Source of the DNA: Lutimonas halocynthiae
GTDB taxonomy: Bacteria > Bacteroidota > Bacteroidia > Flavobacteriales > Flavobacteriaceae
DNA: 64,000 nucleotides
Direction of reading: 5' to 3'
Assembly: GCF_030409835.1 (NCBI RefSeq)
Contig: NZ_JAUFQO010000002.1
Span: 124,001-188,000 of the forward strand
Position numbers and translations under genes: made by a program. Each line of letters begins with the position of its first letter. Positions within the stretch are counted from its first letter, which is position 1. The notes under the pieces are model-generated. The model had not been told where the DNA came from and did no database searches. It worked only from the letters and a program-made list of their open reading frames with translations. Of the stretch, positions 44,833-54,177 are shown in pieces.

Positions 44833-46134
44833 ATGAAAATAAAAGGTTTAAGATGGTGGGTTATTGCTTTAATTGCTTTGGCTACTGTAATTAATTATAT
44901 TGATAGACAAGCTTTAGTTGTACTATGGCCAAGTATATCAGAAGATTTATATCCCGATAAATCAATGACCGAAAGAAAAGAAATTTATGCACTGATTTCA
45001 GTGGTTTTTATGTTTTCGTATGCATTCGGACAATCTATATTCGGAAAAATATTTGATAAGGTAGGTACACGAATAGGTTTTGTTTTATCAATTGGTTTTT
45101 GGTCAATTTCCACTGCCCTTCATGCATTTGCAAGAGGTGTAGTGAGTTTTTCTATTTTCAGGTCTTTATTAGGAATATCTGAGGCAGGAAACTGGCCAGG
45201 AGCAGCAAAAGGAAATGCAGAATGGTTTCCTTCGAAGGAAAGAGCTTTTGCTCAAGGTATATTTAACTCCGGTGCTGCAATAGGTGGTATTGTTGCGATA
45301 CCAACTATAGCTTTTCTAACGATTTATTTTAGTTGGCAAATGATATTTGTGATTATAGGTCTTATTGGTTTGCTATGGTTAGTTCCTTGGTTAATAGTAG
45401 TAAAATCACCACCAAAAACGCATCCTTGGTTAACAGAAGAGGAAAGAAAATATATACTTGGGGGACAAAAAGAAGATGAAGAAGCATCACTTGAAAAAGT
45501 AGACGAATACAATCCTAAAGTAGCAGAATTGCTTTCACGTAAACAAAGTTGGGGGGTTATTATTGCTTCTGCAGCAATAGATCCAATATGGTGGTTATTC
45601 GTTTTTTGGATTCCTATCTATCTTTCTGAAGTTTACGGTATGGATGTTAAAGCTATTGGTATTTACGGATGGGTACCCTATGTAGGTGCAATGCTTGGTG
45701 CCTGGTTTGGTGGATTATTGGCTCAGAATAGATTAACAGCTGGATGGAGTGTAAATAAAACGCGTAAGGCAGTAATTTCCCTGGGATGTGTTATTATGCT
45801 TCCAGCCTTATTGGCCTTGTCTAATCCTGGATCACCAATTGCCGCAGTATTAATTATGGCAGCCGTTCTTTTTGGGTTTCAAACAGCAATTGGAAATGTT
45901 CAAACATTACCAAGTGACTTGTATGGAAAAAAGACGGTGGGAACACTTTCTGGTTTTTCAGGTACCGCAGCCAAATTAACTGGTGCCGGATTGGTATCCT
46001 TGGTGCCGATGTTAACGATAGGTGGTAATTATACTCCTGCTTTTGTACTTGGTGCGGCTCTAGCATTTATAGTAATGGCGAGTGTATGGATATTGATTCC
46101 TAAGATTGAGCCATTAAAATCACTAAGAAAATAG
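44833..46134 (+). CDS. MFS hexuronate-type transporter (ExuT-like)
   Basis: 433 residues from the ATG at 44833; a GTG at 44788 would add 15 residues not expected in the family. Twelve membrane helices. NYIDRQALVVLWPSI in TM1 is the anion:cation symporter signature of hexuronate/DEH carriers (NYxDR), and RSLLGISEAGNWPGAAKGNAEWFP in TM4 is conserved in ExuT/GudP-type proteins. It should bring DEH or related monouronates across the inner membrane, feeding the SDR reductase encoded next. Upstream ATTTGGTGAA (44759-44768) is a half operator. Confidence 0.92.
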   Translation: MKIKGLRWWVIALIALATVINYIDRQALVVLWPSISEDLYPDKSMTERKEIYALISVVFMFSYAFGQSIFGKIFDKVGTRIGFVLSIGFWSISTALHAFARGVVSFSIFRSLLGISEAGNWPGAAKGNAEWFPSKERAFAQGIFNSGAAIGGIVAIPTIAFLTIYFSWQMIFVIIGLIGLLWLVPWLIVVKSPPKTHPWLTEEERKYILGGQKEDEEASLEKVDEYNPKVAELLSRKQSWGVIIASAAIDPIWWLFVFWIPIYLSEVYGMDVKAIGIYGWVPYVGAMLGAWFGGLLAQNRLTAGWSVNKTRKAVISLGCVIMLPALLALSNPGSPIAAVLIMAAVLFGFQTAIGNVQTLPSDLYGKKTVGTLSGFSGTAAKLTGAGLVSLVPMLTIGGNYTPAFVLGAALAFIVMASVWILIPKIEPLKSLRK

Positions 46135-46195
46135 ATATTTTAAAAAAGAATAAAGTAAGTTTTAAACAGAATAAATAAAATTAAATTATAAAAAA

Positions 46196-46957
46196 ATGAG
46201 TTCAGAAAATAAGGTTGCAATCATTACAGGAGCCACTGGTGGAATTGGATTTGCAGTAGCTAAAAGATTAGGTCAAGACGGATATACTGTTGTTTTAAAC
46301 GGTATTGAAGATGAAGCCGGAGCTAAAAGAGTAGCAGAACTTACTGCAGAAGGTATTACTGCAGAATATGTTGGGTTTGACGTAACAGACGATGAGGCTG
46401 TAACGTCTAACATAACAGCAATTGGTGAGAAGTATGGTAAGATTGATCTTCTTGTAAATAATGCAGGTGGATTAGGTGGAAGATCACGGTTTGAAGACAT
46501 GACAACTGAATTTTATAGATTCGTAATGGCATTGAATCTTGATTCAGCATTTTTTGCTTCAAGAGCTGCGATTCCTTTCCTTAAAAAAGGTAAGAATGCT
46601 TCTATTATAAACTACACTTCAAACGCTGGTTGGAATGCTGGTGGACCTGGAGCTGGTATTTATGGTACATCTAAAGCAGGTGTTCATGCAATTACTAGAG
46701 CTTTAGCAAAAGATTTAGCTGAATATGGAATTAGAGTCAATGCGGTATCTCCTGGTACTATTGATACACCATTCCATGCTATAACAAGAGAAACTAAGCC
46801 AGAAGTTTTTGCTACATTTAAAAACAGCATTTTATTAGGAAGATTAGGAGAGGCAGAGGAAGTTGCTTCAGTTGTATCTTTCTTAGCAAGTAAGGATGCA
46901 TCATTCATAACAGCTGAAACGATCCAAATTGGTGGTGGACAAGCTTTAGGAATCTAA
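46196..46957 (+). CDS. SDR-family DEH reductase
   Basis: 253 residues, classical short-chain dehydrogenase. TGATGGIG (11-18) binds the NAD(P)H; NNAG (88-91), S142, Y156 and K160 (YGTSK) form the catalytic set. By position between the uronate carrier and kdgK it should reduce DEH to 2-keto-3-deoxygluconate, as in alginate reductases A1-R and KduD-like enzymes. Coenzyme preference is not decidable with certainty; after the second beta-strand VVLNGIED is neutral. Confidence 0.9.
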   Translation: MSSENKVAIITGATGGIGFAVAKRLGQDGYTVVLNGIEDEAGAKRVAELTAEGITAEYVGFDVTDDEAVTSNITAIGEKYGKIDLLVNNAGGLGGRSRFEDMTTEFYRFVMALNLDSAFFASRAAIPFLKKGKNASIINYTSNAGWNAGGPGAGIYGTSKAGVHAITRALAKDLAEYGIRVNAVSPGTIDTPFHAITRETKPEVFATFKNSILLGRLGEAEEVASVVSFLASKDASFITAETIQIGGGQALGI

Positions 46958-46982
46958 AAATAAAGTAATAAGTTTAAAGATG

Positions 46983-47008
46983 ATTTGCCCTGGTAAAAAG
47001 GGGCAAAT
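46983..47008 (+). other. Hairpin between the SDR and kdgK genes
   Basis: Perfect 8-bp arms ATTTGCCC (46983-46990) and GGGCAAAT (47001-47008) with a 10-nt loop, 25 bp after the SDR stop. No U-tract, so a processing or mRNA-stability element is more likely than a terminator. Confidence 0.4.
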
Positions 47009-47039
47009 TCATCGATATCCCGCAGAGGAGTTTATGCTG

Positions 47040-47051
47040 TAGATTTGGTCA
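47040..47051 (+). promoter_or_regulatory. Possible kdgK promoter with half operator
   Basis: TAGATTTGGTCA reproduces the arrangement seen at the PL6 and susC promoters (TAnnTTTG running into TTGGTNA) but lacks the ACCAA half and a -33 TTTG. It would be a weak, less regulated internal promoter. Confidence 0.35.
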
Positions 47052-47139
47052 TTTACTGAATTTCAGATGTAAGGGGTAATAATGTAGATAATTAAGGAGG
47101 TATAGCCTTCAGTTAAAACAACAGATAAGATATTCAGCA

Positions 47140-48180
47140 ATGAAGAAAGTAGTAACATTTGGAGAGATTATGCTAAGATTAGCACCTCCTGGGTTTTTAA
47201 GATTTTCACAAGCAAATCAATTTGATGCCATTTATGGTGGTGGAGAATCTAACGTAGCAGTGTCATTGGCAAATTATGGCGTACCTGTTGATTTTGTAAC
47301 ACGTTTACCAAAAAATGATATTGGCGAATGTGCCATGATGGAAATGCGTAAAAGAGGCGTAGGCGTTGACAAGATTCTTTACGGAGGTGATCGTTTAGGT
47401 ATTTACTTCTTAGAAACTGGTGCAGTATCAAGAGGTTCTAAAGTGGTTTATGACAGAGCTCATTCAGCGATGAGTGAAATCACTGCAGGGATGATCGATT
47501 GGAAAGAAGCCTTCAAAGACGTGGCTTGGTTCCATTGGACAGGTATTACACCTGCGATTTCTCAAGGCGCGGCAGATGCTTGTTTAGAAGCAGTGAAAGT
47601 AGCTAGTGAAATGGGTATTACGATTTCTACTGATTTAAATTACAGGGCAAAGCTTTGGAATTATGGTGGAGACCGAGAAGCGATTATGTCAGAGCTAACG
47701 GCACATTGTGATATTATTTTAGGAAATGAAGAAGATGCTGAAAAGCATTTTGGTATCAAACCTGAAGGTTTAGACATCACAACCCAAGGGCATGATGTAA
47801 AAGCAGAAGCATTTTTATCAGTTTGCGAGCAAATGATGGAAAGGTTTCCAAAAGCCAAAAAAGTGATTACGACTTTAAGAGGATCAATTTCTGCTTCTCA
47901 TAATACATGGGCTGGTGTTCTATATGATGGAAAAACTTTATTCGCCTCACCTCAATATCAGATTACAGATATTGTTGACAGAGTAGGTGGAGGTGATTCA
48001 TTTATGGGTGGATTGATTTATGGATTATTGACCTACCCGGATGACGATCAAAACGCTTTGGACTTTGCCGTAGCCGCTTCTTGTTTAAAACACACCATCA
48101 AAGGTGATGCTAACCTAGTAACGGTAGCTGAAGTTGAAAAATTAATGGGTGGAGACGCCTCCGGAAGGGTCGCAAGATAA
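47140..48180 (+). CDS. kdgK: 2-dehydro-3-deoxygluconokinase
   Basis: 346-residue PfkB/ribokinase-family kinase that phosphorylates KDG to KDPG. N-terminal VVTFGEIMLRLAPPG and GGGESNVAVSLANYG match KdgK substrate-binding features; the C-terminal DRVGGGDSFMGGLIYG carries the catalytic base D286 (a GGGD variant of the usual GAGD anion hole). It follows the DEH reductase and precedes the phosphofructokinase, consistent with the alginate pathway order. Confidence 0.95.
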   Translation: MKKVVTFGEIMLRLAPPGFLRFSQANQFDAIYGGGESNVAVSLANYGVPVDFVTRLPKNDIGECAMMEMRKRGVGVDKILYGGDRLGIYFLETGAVSRGSKVVYDRAHSAMSEITAGMIDWKEAFKDVAWFHWTGITPAISQGAADACLEAVKVASEMGITISTDLNYRAKLWNYGGDREAIMSELTAHCDIILGNEEDAEKHFGIKPEGLDITTQGHDVKAEAFLSVCEQMMERFPKAKKVITTLRGSISASHNTWAGVLYDGKTLFASPQYQITDIVDRVGGGDSFMGGLIYGLLTYPDDDQNALDFAVAASCLKHTIKGDANLVTVAEVEKLMGGDASGRVAR

Positions 48181-48224
48181 CACTGAAATAAAAAATTTCG
48201 TACTAAGAGGTCATCTTTAAATAC

Positions 48225-49442
48225 ATGAAAAAGTCAGTAGCTATAATTTGTGGAGGAGGACCGGCTCCGGGAATAAATACGGTTATTAGCACCATCGCTA
48301 AAACTTTTATCAAAGAAGGATATGATGTTATTGGTGTTCATCGCGGTTACAAAGGTTTATTTTCCGATAAACCAGATGTTCAAAAATTTAATTTTGCCTT
48401 AGCTGATAAGATTTTTAGCCGTGGTGGTTCTACTCTTGTCATGAGTAGATTCAAACCAAAGGATAGTGATTTCAGATCTGATTTTTTCAAATCATACAAT
48501 GTCAAATTATTGGTCACCATAGGTGGAGATGATACGGCATCAACTGCAAGCAGGTTAACCAAGTATCTGGTGTCAAAAAAATTGGATGTAGCACATATTC
48601 ATGTGCCGAAGACCATTGATAATGATCTGCCGCTCCCGGATAGAAATCCAACTTTTGGCTTTCATACCGCCAAAGACGAAGGCGTTCGTATCGGGACTAC
48701 CGTATATGAAGATGCCCGGACAAGTGAAAATTGGTTTGTCGTAGCCGCAATGGGCCGTTCTGCGGGCCATTTGGCATTTGGTATTGCTTCGGCCTGTCAT
48801 TTTCCAATGATGATTATTCCTGAAATGTTCAACAAAACGAACATTACTTTTGAGAAATTAATCAATATGATTATTTCCTCAATCATCAAAAGTAAAATAC
48901 GAGGTATTGAGTATGGCGTAGCGATGGTCAGTGAAGGCGTGTTTCATTTTATGGACGAGGATGAAATTAAAAACTCAGGTATAAATTTCACTTACGATGA
49001 TCATGGCCATCCGGAACTTGGAAATGTGAGCAAGTCGCATATTTTTAATTACCTTTTACAACTCAAGTTAAAGGAATTGGGCTTGGATATCAAGTCAAGA
49101 CCGGTTGAAATGGGCTATGAATTGCGATGTTGTGATCCGATAGCCTTTGATTTGACTTTATGCACGCTCCTTGGTATTGGCGTTAAGAAATTATTTGATG
49201 AAGGTGCTACCGGGTGTATAGTCAGTGCGAATTCAAATGGAGACATTGTACCTTTGTTCTTAAAAGATTTTGAAGATGAAAATGGCAAAGTGCAACCACG
49301 ATTGGTAGATATTGAATCAGATATGGCCCAGCTTTTTATCGACCATATGATTTTCATAAGACCTAAGGATTATGACGAGGCAAAAAAATACGTCGCCAAT
49401 CCTGAAGACTATGATGTCAAGAAAATTTTAAATTGGAATTAA
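48225..49442 (+). CDS. PPi-type 6-phosphofructokinase
   Basis: 405 residues, PFK-A fold. The donor-site signature is GGDD (100-103), where the second Asp marks pyrophosphate use (ATP enzymes have GGDG), and PKTIDND (128-134) with K129, the PPi-type version. MGR and EMGYELRC are substrate-binding motifs. PPi-PFK works reversibly between fructose-6-P and fructose-1,6-bisphosphate. In this locus it probably lets the cell build hexose phosphates from the triose released by KDPG aldolase. No ATP-type allosteric domain. Confidence 0.88.
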   Translation: MKKSVAIICGGGPAPGINTVISTIAKTFIKEGYDVIGVHRGYKGLFSDKPDVQKFNFALADKIFSRGGSTLVMSRFKPKDSDFRSDFFKSYNVKLLVTIGGDDTASTASRLTKYLVSKKLDVAHIHVPKTIDNDLPLPDRNPTFGFHTAKDEGVRIGTTVYEDARTSENWFVVAAMGRSAGHLAFGIASACHFPMMIIPEMFNKTNITFEKLINMIISSIIKSKIRGIEYGVAMVSEGVFHFMDEDEIKNSGINFTYDDHGHPELGNVSKSHIFNYLLQLKLKELGLDIKSRPVEMGYELRCCDPIAFDLTLCTLLGIGVKKLFDEGATGCIVSANSNGDIVPLFLKDFEDENGKVQPRLVDIESDMAQLFIDHMIFIRPKDYDEAKKYVANPEDYDVKKILNWN

Positions 49443-49460
49443 ACTCATAAAATAAATAAA

Positions 49461-50138
49461 ATGTCACAATTTTCAAGGCTAGAAGTAGCTCAAGTAATGA
49501 AAGAAACGGGTCTGGTACCTTTGTTTTATCATCCAGATTTAGAAATAAGCAAACAAGTTGTAAAAGCTTGTTATGATGGAGGCGCACGGTTATTAGAATT
49601 TACGGCTCGAGGAGATTTTGCCCATGAGGTATTTGGCGAACTTGTAAAATATGTGGTCAAAGAATTACCAGGAATGGTGATGGGAGTCGGCTCTGTTACA
49701 GATGCAGCAGCGGCGTCAAGATATATGTCTTTGGGCGCAAATTTTATCGTAACGCCTGTACTTAGAGAAGATATTGCTATTGTTTGTAATAGAAGAAAAG
49801 TTTTATGGTCTCCAGGTTGTGGAACATTGACTGAAATTACAAGAGCTGAAGAGCTGGGTTGTGAAGTTGTTAAATTATTTCCAGGTGACATTTATGGACC
49901 CAATTTCGTAAAAGGAATTAAAGGACCTCAACCTTGGACAAGTATCATGCCAACAGGTGGCGTTTCTCCAGATAAAGAGAATTTGCAAGGCTGGTTCGAC
50001 GCAGGGGTAACCTGCGTAGGAATGGGATCAAAATTGATCAAAAAGGATGCTGAGGGCAATTTTGATCTCGAAAAGATCCAAAGCGTTGTACAAAATTCAA
50101 TTGACCTTATTCAAGGGATAAAAGCTTCATCGAAGTAA
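49461..50138 (+). CDS. KDPG/KHG aldolase
   Basis: 225 residues, class I aldolase splitting KDPG to pyruvate and glyceraldehyde-3-phosphate. Schiff-base lysine K138 in VVKLFPGD, catalytic Glu46 in LLEFTARG, and the phosphate-binding MPTGGVSPD. It is slightly longer than the E. coli enzyme because of a C-terminal helix. Gap of 18 bp after the PFK gene, 4 bp before the transporter gene. Confidence 0.95.
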   Translation: MSQFSRLEVAQVMKETGLVPLFYHPDLEISKQVVKACYDGGARLLEFTARGDFAHEVFGELVKYVVKELPGMVMGVGSVTDAAAASRYMSLGANFIVTPVLREDIAIVCNRRKVLWSPGCGTLTEITRAEELGCEVVKLFPGDIYGPNFVKGIKGPQPWTSIMPTGGVSPDKENLQGWFDAGVTCVGMGSKLIKKDAEGNFDLEKIQSVVQNSIDLIQGIKASSK

Positions 50139-50142
50139 TATT

Positions 50143-51426
50143 ATGAGTACCGAACTCGCAGACAGTAAAGGGAACAATTTCTTAAAGAAAGCTTTAGCAA
50201 TCTTATTGAGTTTTGGACCTGGCATATTTGCGATCGGTTATACAATTGGCACCGGAAGTGTAACCTCTATGATTGTTGCGGGTAGTACCTATGGTATGCA
50301 ATTGTTATGGGTTTTAATGCTTAGCTGCTTGTTTTCGGGGCTTTTGATGTTTGTATATGGCAATTACGCCCTCCTTACGGGAGAGACAGCACTTTACAGT
50401 TTTAAAAAACACATCAAAGGTGGTAAGGTCATCGCTATTCTGATCATCATTGGAATTACGTTTGGTCAATGGAATAGCCTCATGGGGATTCTTGGGATAT
50501 CAGCTAATATTATTTTTGAACTGGCTAATGTCTATTTCCCAGAAATAGGCCCCTATCAGTATAAAATGGTATTGGGCATAGCAGTTGTTATTATCGCTGT
50601 GTTTTACGCGCTACTGCTTGTTGGTAAGTATACTTTCTTTGAAAAGATCCTGGTGATCTTTGTGACCATTATGGGTCTGTCATTTTTAATTTCCCTCTTT
50701 TTTGTATATCCTCAACCTATAGAAGTCATTGAAGGTTTGGTTCCAAGTATTCCAGATGTTAAAGGAGGTAAATTAATGGTAGCTGCTTTTGTTGGAACTA
50801 CTATGGCGGCCGCCACTTTTTTATCCCGCCCACTTTTTGTGCAAGGAAAAGGCTGGACCATCAAGAACCTTGTCCAACAAAAAAAGGATGCTATTATTGC
50901 TGCTATTCTGGTATTTATGATTAGTGGTTCTGTGATGGCCGTGGCCAGTGGCGCCTTATTTCATCAGAATATGCCAGTTAAGCAGGTCTTAGACATGGCG
51001 AATACCTTAGAGCCAGTAGCAGGAAAATTTGCGACGACACTTTTCTTTTTCGGGACCTTAAGCGCCGGACTATCATCTATATTTCCATGTCTTTTAATCG
51101 CGCCACTTCTTTTGGCTGATTACCAGTCAGGAAAGTTGGATACAAATTCAAAACAATTTAGAATTGTTACGGCCATCGCTTGTTTAGTGGCTTTAATTGG
51201 CCCTGTTTTTGGCGCCAACCCCATTGAGATTCAAATCATATCACAGGTATTCAACGTGTTTGTTTTACCAGTCGTAATCCTCGGGATTATTTTATTAATC
51301 AATAACAAAAAATTAATGGGAACTTATAAAACAGGCATTTTGGTCAATTCAGGTCTTATTTTGGCTTTTATATTTTCCTGTTTGGTATCCTATAGTGGAA
51401 TTCTTGGCTTACAAGCCTATTTCTAA
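50143..51426 (+). CDS. NRAMP-superfamily transporter lacking metal motifs
   Basis: 427 residues with about eleven membrane helices and the NRAMP layout (GPGIFAIGYTIGTGSVTSMIVAGSTYG in TM1). The TM1 metal-binding DPGN is replaced by IGTGS (35-39) and the TM6 MPH by VGTTMAAATF (217-226), so ordinary Mn2+/Fe2+ binding is not expected. It starts 4 bp after the KDPG aldolase and 27 bp before the second PL6 gene, so it is part of the alginate operon. A uronate, keto-deoxy acid, carbohydrate or Mg2+ substrate is possible; none is shown. Confidence 0.8.
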   Translation: MSTELADSKGNNFLKKALAILLSFGPGIFAIGYTIGTGSVTSMIVAGSTYGMQLLWVLMLSCLFSGLLMFVYGNYALLTGETALYSFKKHIKGGKVIAILIIIGITFGQWNSLMGILGISANIIFELANVYFPEIGPYQYKMVLGIAVVIIAVFYALLLVGKYTFFEKILVIFVTIMGLSFLISLFFVYPQPIEVIEGLVPSIPDVKGGKLMVAAFVGTTMAAATFLSRPLFVQGKGWTIKNLVQQKKDAIIAAILVFMISGSVMAVASGALFHQNMPVKQVLDMANTLEPVAGKFATTLFFFGTLSAGLSSIFPCLLIAPLLLADYQSGKLDTNSKQFRIVTAIACLVALIGPVFGANPIEIQIISQVFNVFVLPVVILGIILLINNKKLMGTYKTGILVNSGLILAFIFSCLVSYSGILGLQAYF

Positions 51427-51453
51427 CATCATCTATTTAAAAAACATATCATC

Positions 51454-53775
51454 ATGACTCATAAATCAATACTTTTCTGCTCTTTCATACTCCTGTTTCT
51501 TTCTTCTAATTTGGCGGTAAAGGCCCAAGGTACTTTGGTGTCAGATAATGAAGCGCTGACGGCTGCTTTAAATAATGCAAAACCAGGTGATGAGATTGTC
51601 ATGGCTGATGGTATTTGGAAAGACGTTCAAATAAAATTTACGAGTCACGGTACCGAAGAAAACCCTATTACATTGAGAGCTGAAACGCCTGGTAAGGTTT
51701 TTATTGAAGGAAAGTCTGATTTAAAATTCGGGGGAGAATACCTGATTGCCAGCGGCTTGTTTTTTAGAAACGGTCAAACCCCTTCAGATGTGGTGGTTGA
51801 ATTTAGAATACATAAAGATACCGTTGCCAATCATTGCAGTTTGGTTAATTCGGTAATACTGGGATACAATCAATTAAAACGAGACAGGGTAGATCGTTGG
51901 GTTGAGTTTCACGGAAGACATAATACTATGGATCATTGTTATATCGCCGGAAAATCAAATCGCGGACCAACCGTAAGGGTAAGTATAAAAGGAAATAGAA
52001 GTATCCGAAATTACCACCAGATTACCAATAATCATTTTGGGCCAAGACCTCCAAAAGGTGGGCCGAGTGGCGAAACCATACAATTAGGTGACAGTTATTC
52101 TTCAATGTCACCAAGTAATACTTTAGTTGCCAATAACTTATTTGAAAGATGTAATGGCGAGGTCGAGGTGATATCGAGTAAAACGAATTTTAATGAATTC
52201 AGAAATAATGTTTTTTATAAATCGGAAGGTTCTTTGGTGATGCGACACGGTAATTACTGTATGATTGATGGAAACTATTTTATAGGAGACGATGCTTCAG
52301 ATCAAATAGGTGGCATCAGGGTTATCAATACAGGGCATTGGGTGGTTAATAATTATTTTTATAATTTAAAAGGAAGCAGTTTTCGTAGCCCACTTGCTGT
52401 GATGAACGGTATTCCAAAATCTCCATTAAATCGATATAATCAGGTAACTGATGTGGTTGTGGCTTTTAATACCTATGTCAATTGTGCGTCTCCATGGCAA
52501 TTTGGTGTAGGAACCAATATTAGCCAAAAAGATGTATTACCTGCTTCAGAAATCAGATCAGCCAGGGCTATTAGAACGGTGGTGGCAAATAACTTGATTT
52601 ATAATGAGAAGGGAGATGCACATCCTATCGTAGCACATGATTCTATTGACGGGGTATTATTTAAAAATAACCTGATCAATAATCAAGGCGTGGCTTATAA
52701 AGAGAACCAAGGTTTGGTATCTGATGATTTTAAAATCAAGGGAATCAGCGATATTATTTTCGTTCCTGATGCTGATTTAAAAGAAACTGAATTGTATCCT
52801 GGGTTTGAATTTGATAAAATCACAAAAGACATATTTGGCAATTCCAGAGCTGGTTCAAATGGCCCGGGGGCTATTATAGCTTCAGATGGTGTAAATCCAG
52901 AAATTCTTGATAAGTCAAAATACGGAACAACATTTTATTCTAATGTGCAAGTTGAAAAGGAAGGGAAAGTTATTAATGTAAAGCCAAAAAAAGGCGCTCT
53001 AGCTGCCGCTATAGCTAAAGCGAAAGATGGTGATGTTTTAAGTCTAAGTTCAGGAAATTATAAAATTCCTGCTTCTTTGAAAATTGATAAAAAACTGACC
53101 ATCAAGTCGAGTGAAGCAGGTGCTAAACCAGTTCTGAAATTTGAAGGAAATGAAGATACAGCCCTGTTTGAAATGCATCCAAAAGGAGACCTTGTATTGG
53201 AGGGCATAAGTCTGAAAGGATCAGGCACTCAAATGGCATTTGCATCCTTAAAGGATAATATGTCGAGCTTATATAATATCCATACAAGTGATGTTGAGGT
53301 AGACGGTTTTAAATACATTCTTAAGGCATACAAGGAATCTTTCTCTGAACACATCAGCTTTGTAAATACCCGTTTTACAAATTGTGCCTTCGGGATCGAG
53401 CTGTCTGAAGAAATCAATGACAAAGGTGATTATAATGTAGAAAATCTGCTTATAGACGGCTGTACATTTGATCAAATCAATGGAAGCCCGATCGATTATT
53501 ATCGTGGAGGTTATGATGAATCTACCATAGGAGGGTCTTTATCTGTTCAGAACAGCACGTTTACCAACTCTGGTAAAGAAGCTAAAGCAGGTATCCTCAT
53601 CAATTCTTATGGTATTGTAAACGTAGATATCTCAAAAAATACCTTTGAAAATAATCCTGTAAAAATGGTTGCACTTTTATGGGGAGCCAAAAACAATACG
53701 CATTCAGACAACACCCTGGAAAATTCAGGAGAGATTAAGGTAGAGGAGAATTTAAAATTAAGGTTGTTGTATTAG
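51454..53775 (+). CDS. PL6-family alginate lyase, secreted
   Basis: 773 residues with cleavable signal peptide (MTHKSILFCSFILLFLSSNL, ending near VKAQ25). Two parallel beta-helix halves as in the PL6 enzyme at 30909: the first has Ca2+-site E207 (SGETIQ), RCNGEVEVISSK with catalytic K243, and R264 in LVMRHG, 21 residues apart. The second helix (about 500-773) lacks them. Unlike the first PL6 it has no lipobox, so it is periplasmic or released. Its stop codon overlaps the PIN-toxin 3' end by 18 bp. Confidence 0.93.
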   Translation: MTHKSILFCSFILLFLSSNLAVKAQGTLVSDNEALTAALNNAKPGDEIVMADGIWKDVQIKFTSHGTEENPITLRAETPGKVFIEGKSDLKFGGEYLIASGLFFRNGQTPSDVVVEFRIHKDTVANHCSLVNSVILGYNQLKRDRVDRWVEFHGRHNTMDHCYIAGKSNRGPTVRVSIKGNRSIRNYHQITNNHFGPRPPKGGPSGETIQLGDSYSSMSPSNTLVANNLFERCNGEVEVISSKTNFNEFRNNVFYKSEGSLVMRHGNYCMIDGNYFIGDDASDQIGGIRVINTGHWVVNNYFYNLKGSSFRSPLAVMNGIPKSPLNRYNQVTDVVVAFNTYVNCASPWQFGVGTNISQKDVLPASEIRSARAIRTVVANNLIYNEKGDAHPIVAHDSIDGVLFKNNLINNQGVAYKENQGLVSDDFKIKGISDIIFVPDADLKETELYPGFEFDKITKDIFGNSRAGSNGPGAIIASDGVNPEILDKSKYGTTFYSNVQVEKEGKVINVKPKKGALAAAIAKAKDGDVLSLSSGNYKIPASLKIDKKLTIKSSEAGAKPVLKFEGNEDTALFEMHPKGDLVLEGISLKGSGTQMAFASLKDNMSSLYNIHTSDVEVDGFKYILKAYKESFSEHISFVNTRFTNCAFGIELSEEINDKGDYNVENLLIDGCTFDQINGSPIDYYRGGYDESTIGGSLSVQNSTFTNSGKEAKAGILINSYGIVNVDISKNTFENNPVKMVALLWGAKNNTHSDNTLENSGEIKVEENLKLRLLY

Positions 53776-54177
53776 TCCCATATAGCTTTTGGCTGTCAAT
53801 ACGGGTATTTTTGAGGTTTTGAAATCTTTAAGATTTCTTGTGATAATTATTTTTATATCATTTTCAATTGCGGTATGATATTGAATAGCATCTTCGAAGT
53901 CTTTAAAATCTGATTCAAGCGATAAATCTATAATCTTATCATCCATTGGTAATACTTCAACGAGAACCTTAAATTTCCTTAATATTTTTCGCGCATCACT
54001 CAACTTCAAATTTTGAGATAGAATATAAAATGTATTTGCAAAAGTTAGCGAAGAAACATAGAGTTTTACTTCTTTTTTATCAGATAAGGTGAATAATTCC
54101 TGAGCTTCTATTAAAAACTCTTTTCGTTCAGCTAATAAGTCTAAAACGATATTTGTATCTACTAGTAATGCATCCAT
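53758..54177 (-). CDS. PIN-domain toxin (VapC-like)
   Basis: 139 residues, PIN-fold RNase. Acidic metal-site residues: D7 in LLVDTNIVLDLL, E/D in SDFKDFEDAIQYHTA, and D in TRNLKDF. Such toxins cut tRNA or mRNA when freed from the antitoxin encoded directly upstream (1-bp overlap at 54177). The 3' end overlaps the convergent PL6 gene by 18 bp. Confidence 0.85.
   Translation of the reverse strand: MDALLVDTNIVLDLLAERKEFLIEAQELFTLSDKKEVKLYVSSLTFANTFYILSQNLKLSDARKILRKFKVLVEVLPMDDKIIDLSLESDFKDFEDAIQYHTAIENDIKIIITRNLKDFKTSKIPVLTAKSYMGLIQQP

Noticed and set aside
47094-47101. AAGGAGGT as ribosome binding site of kdgK
   Set aside because: It lies 38 nt from the start codon, too far for a ribosome binding site, and no nearer start codon exists.
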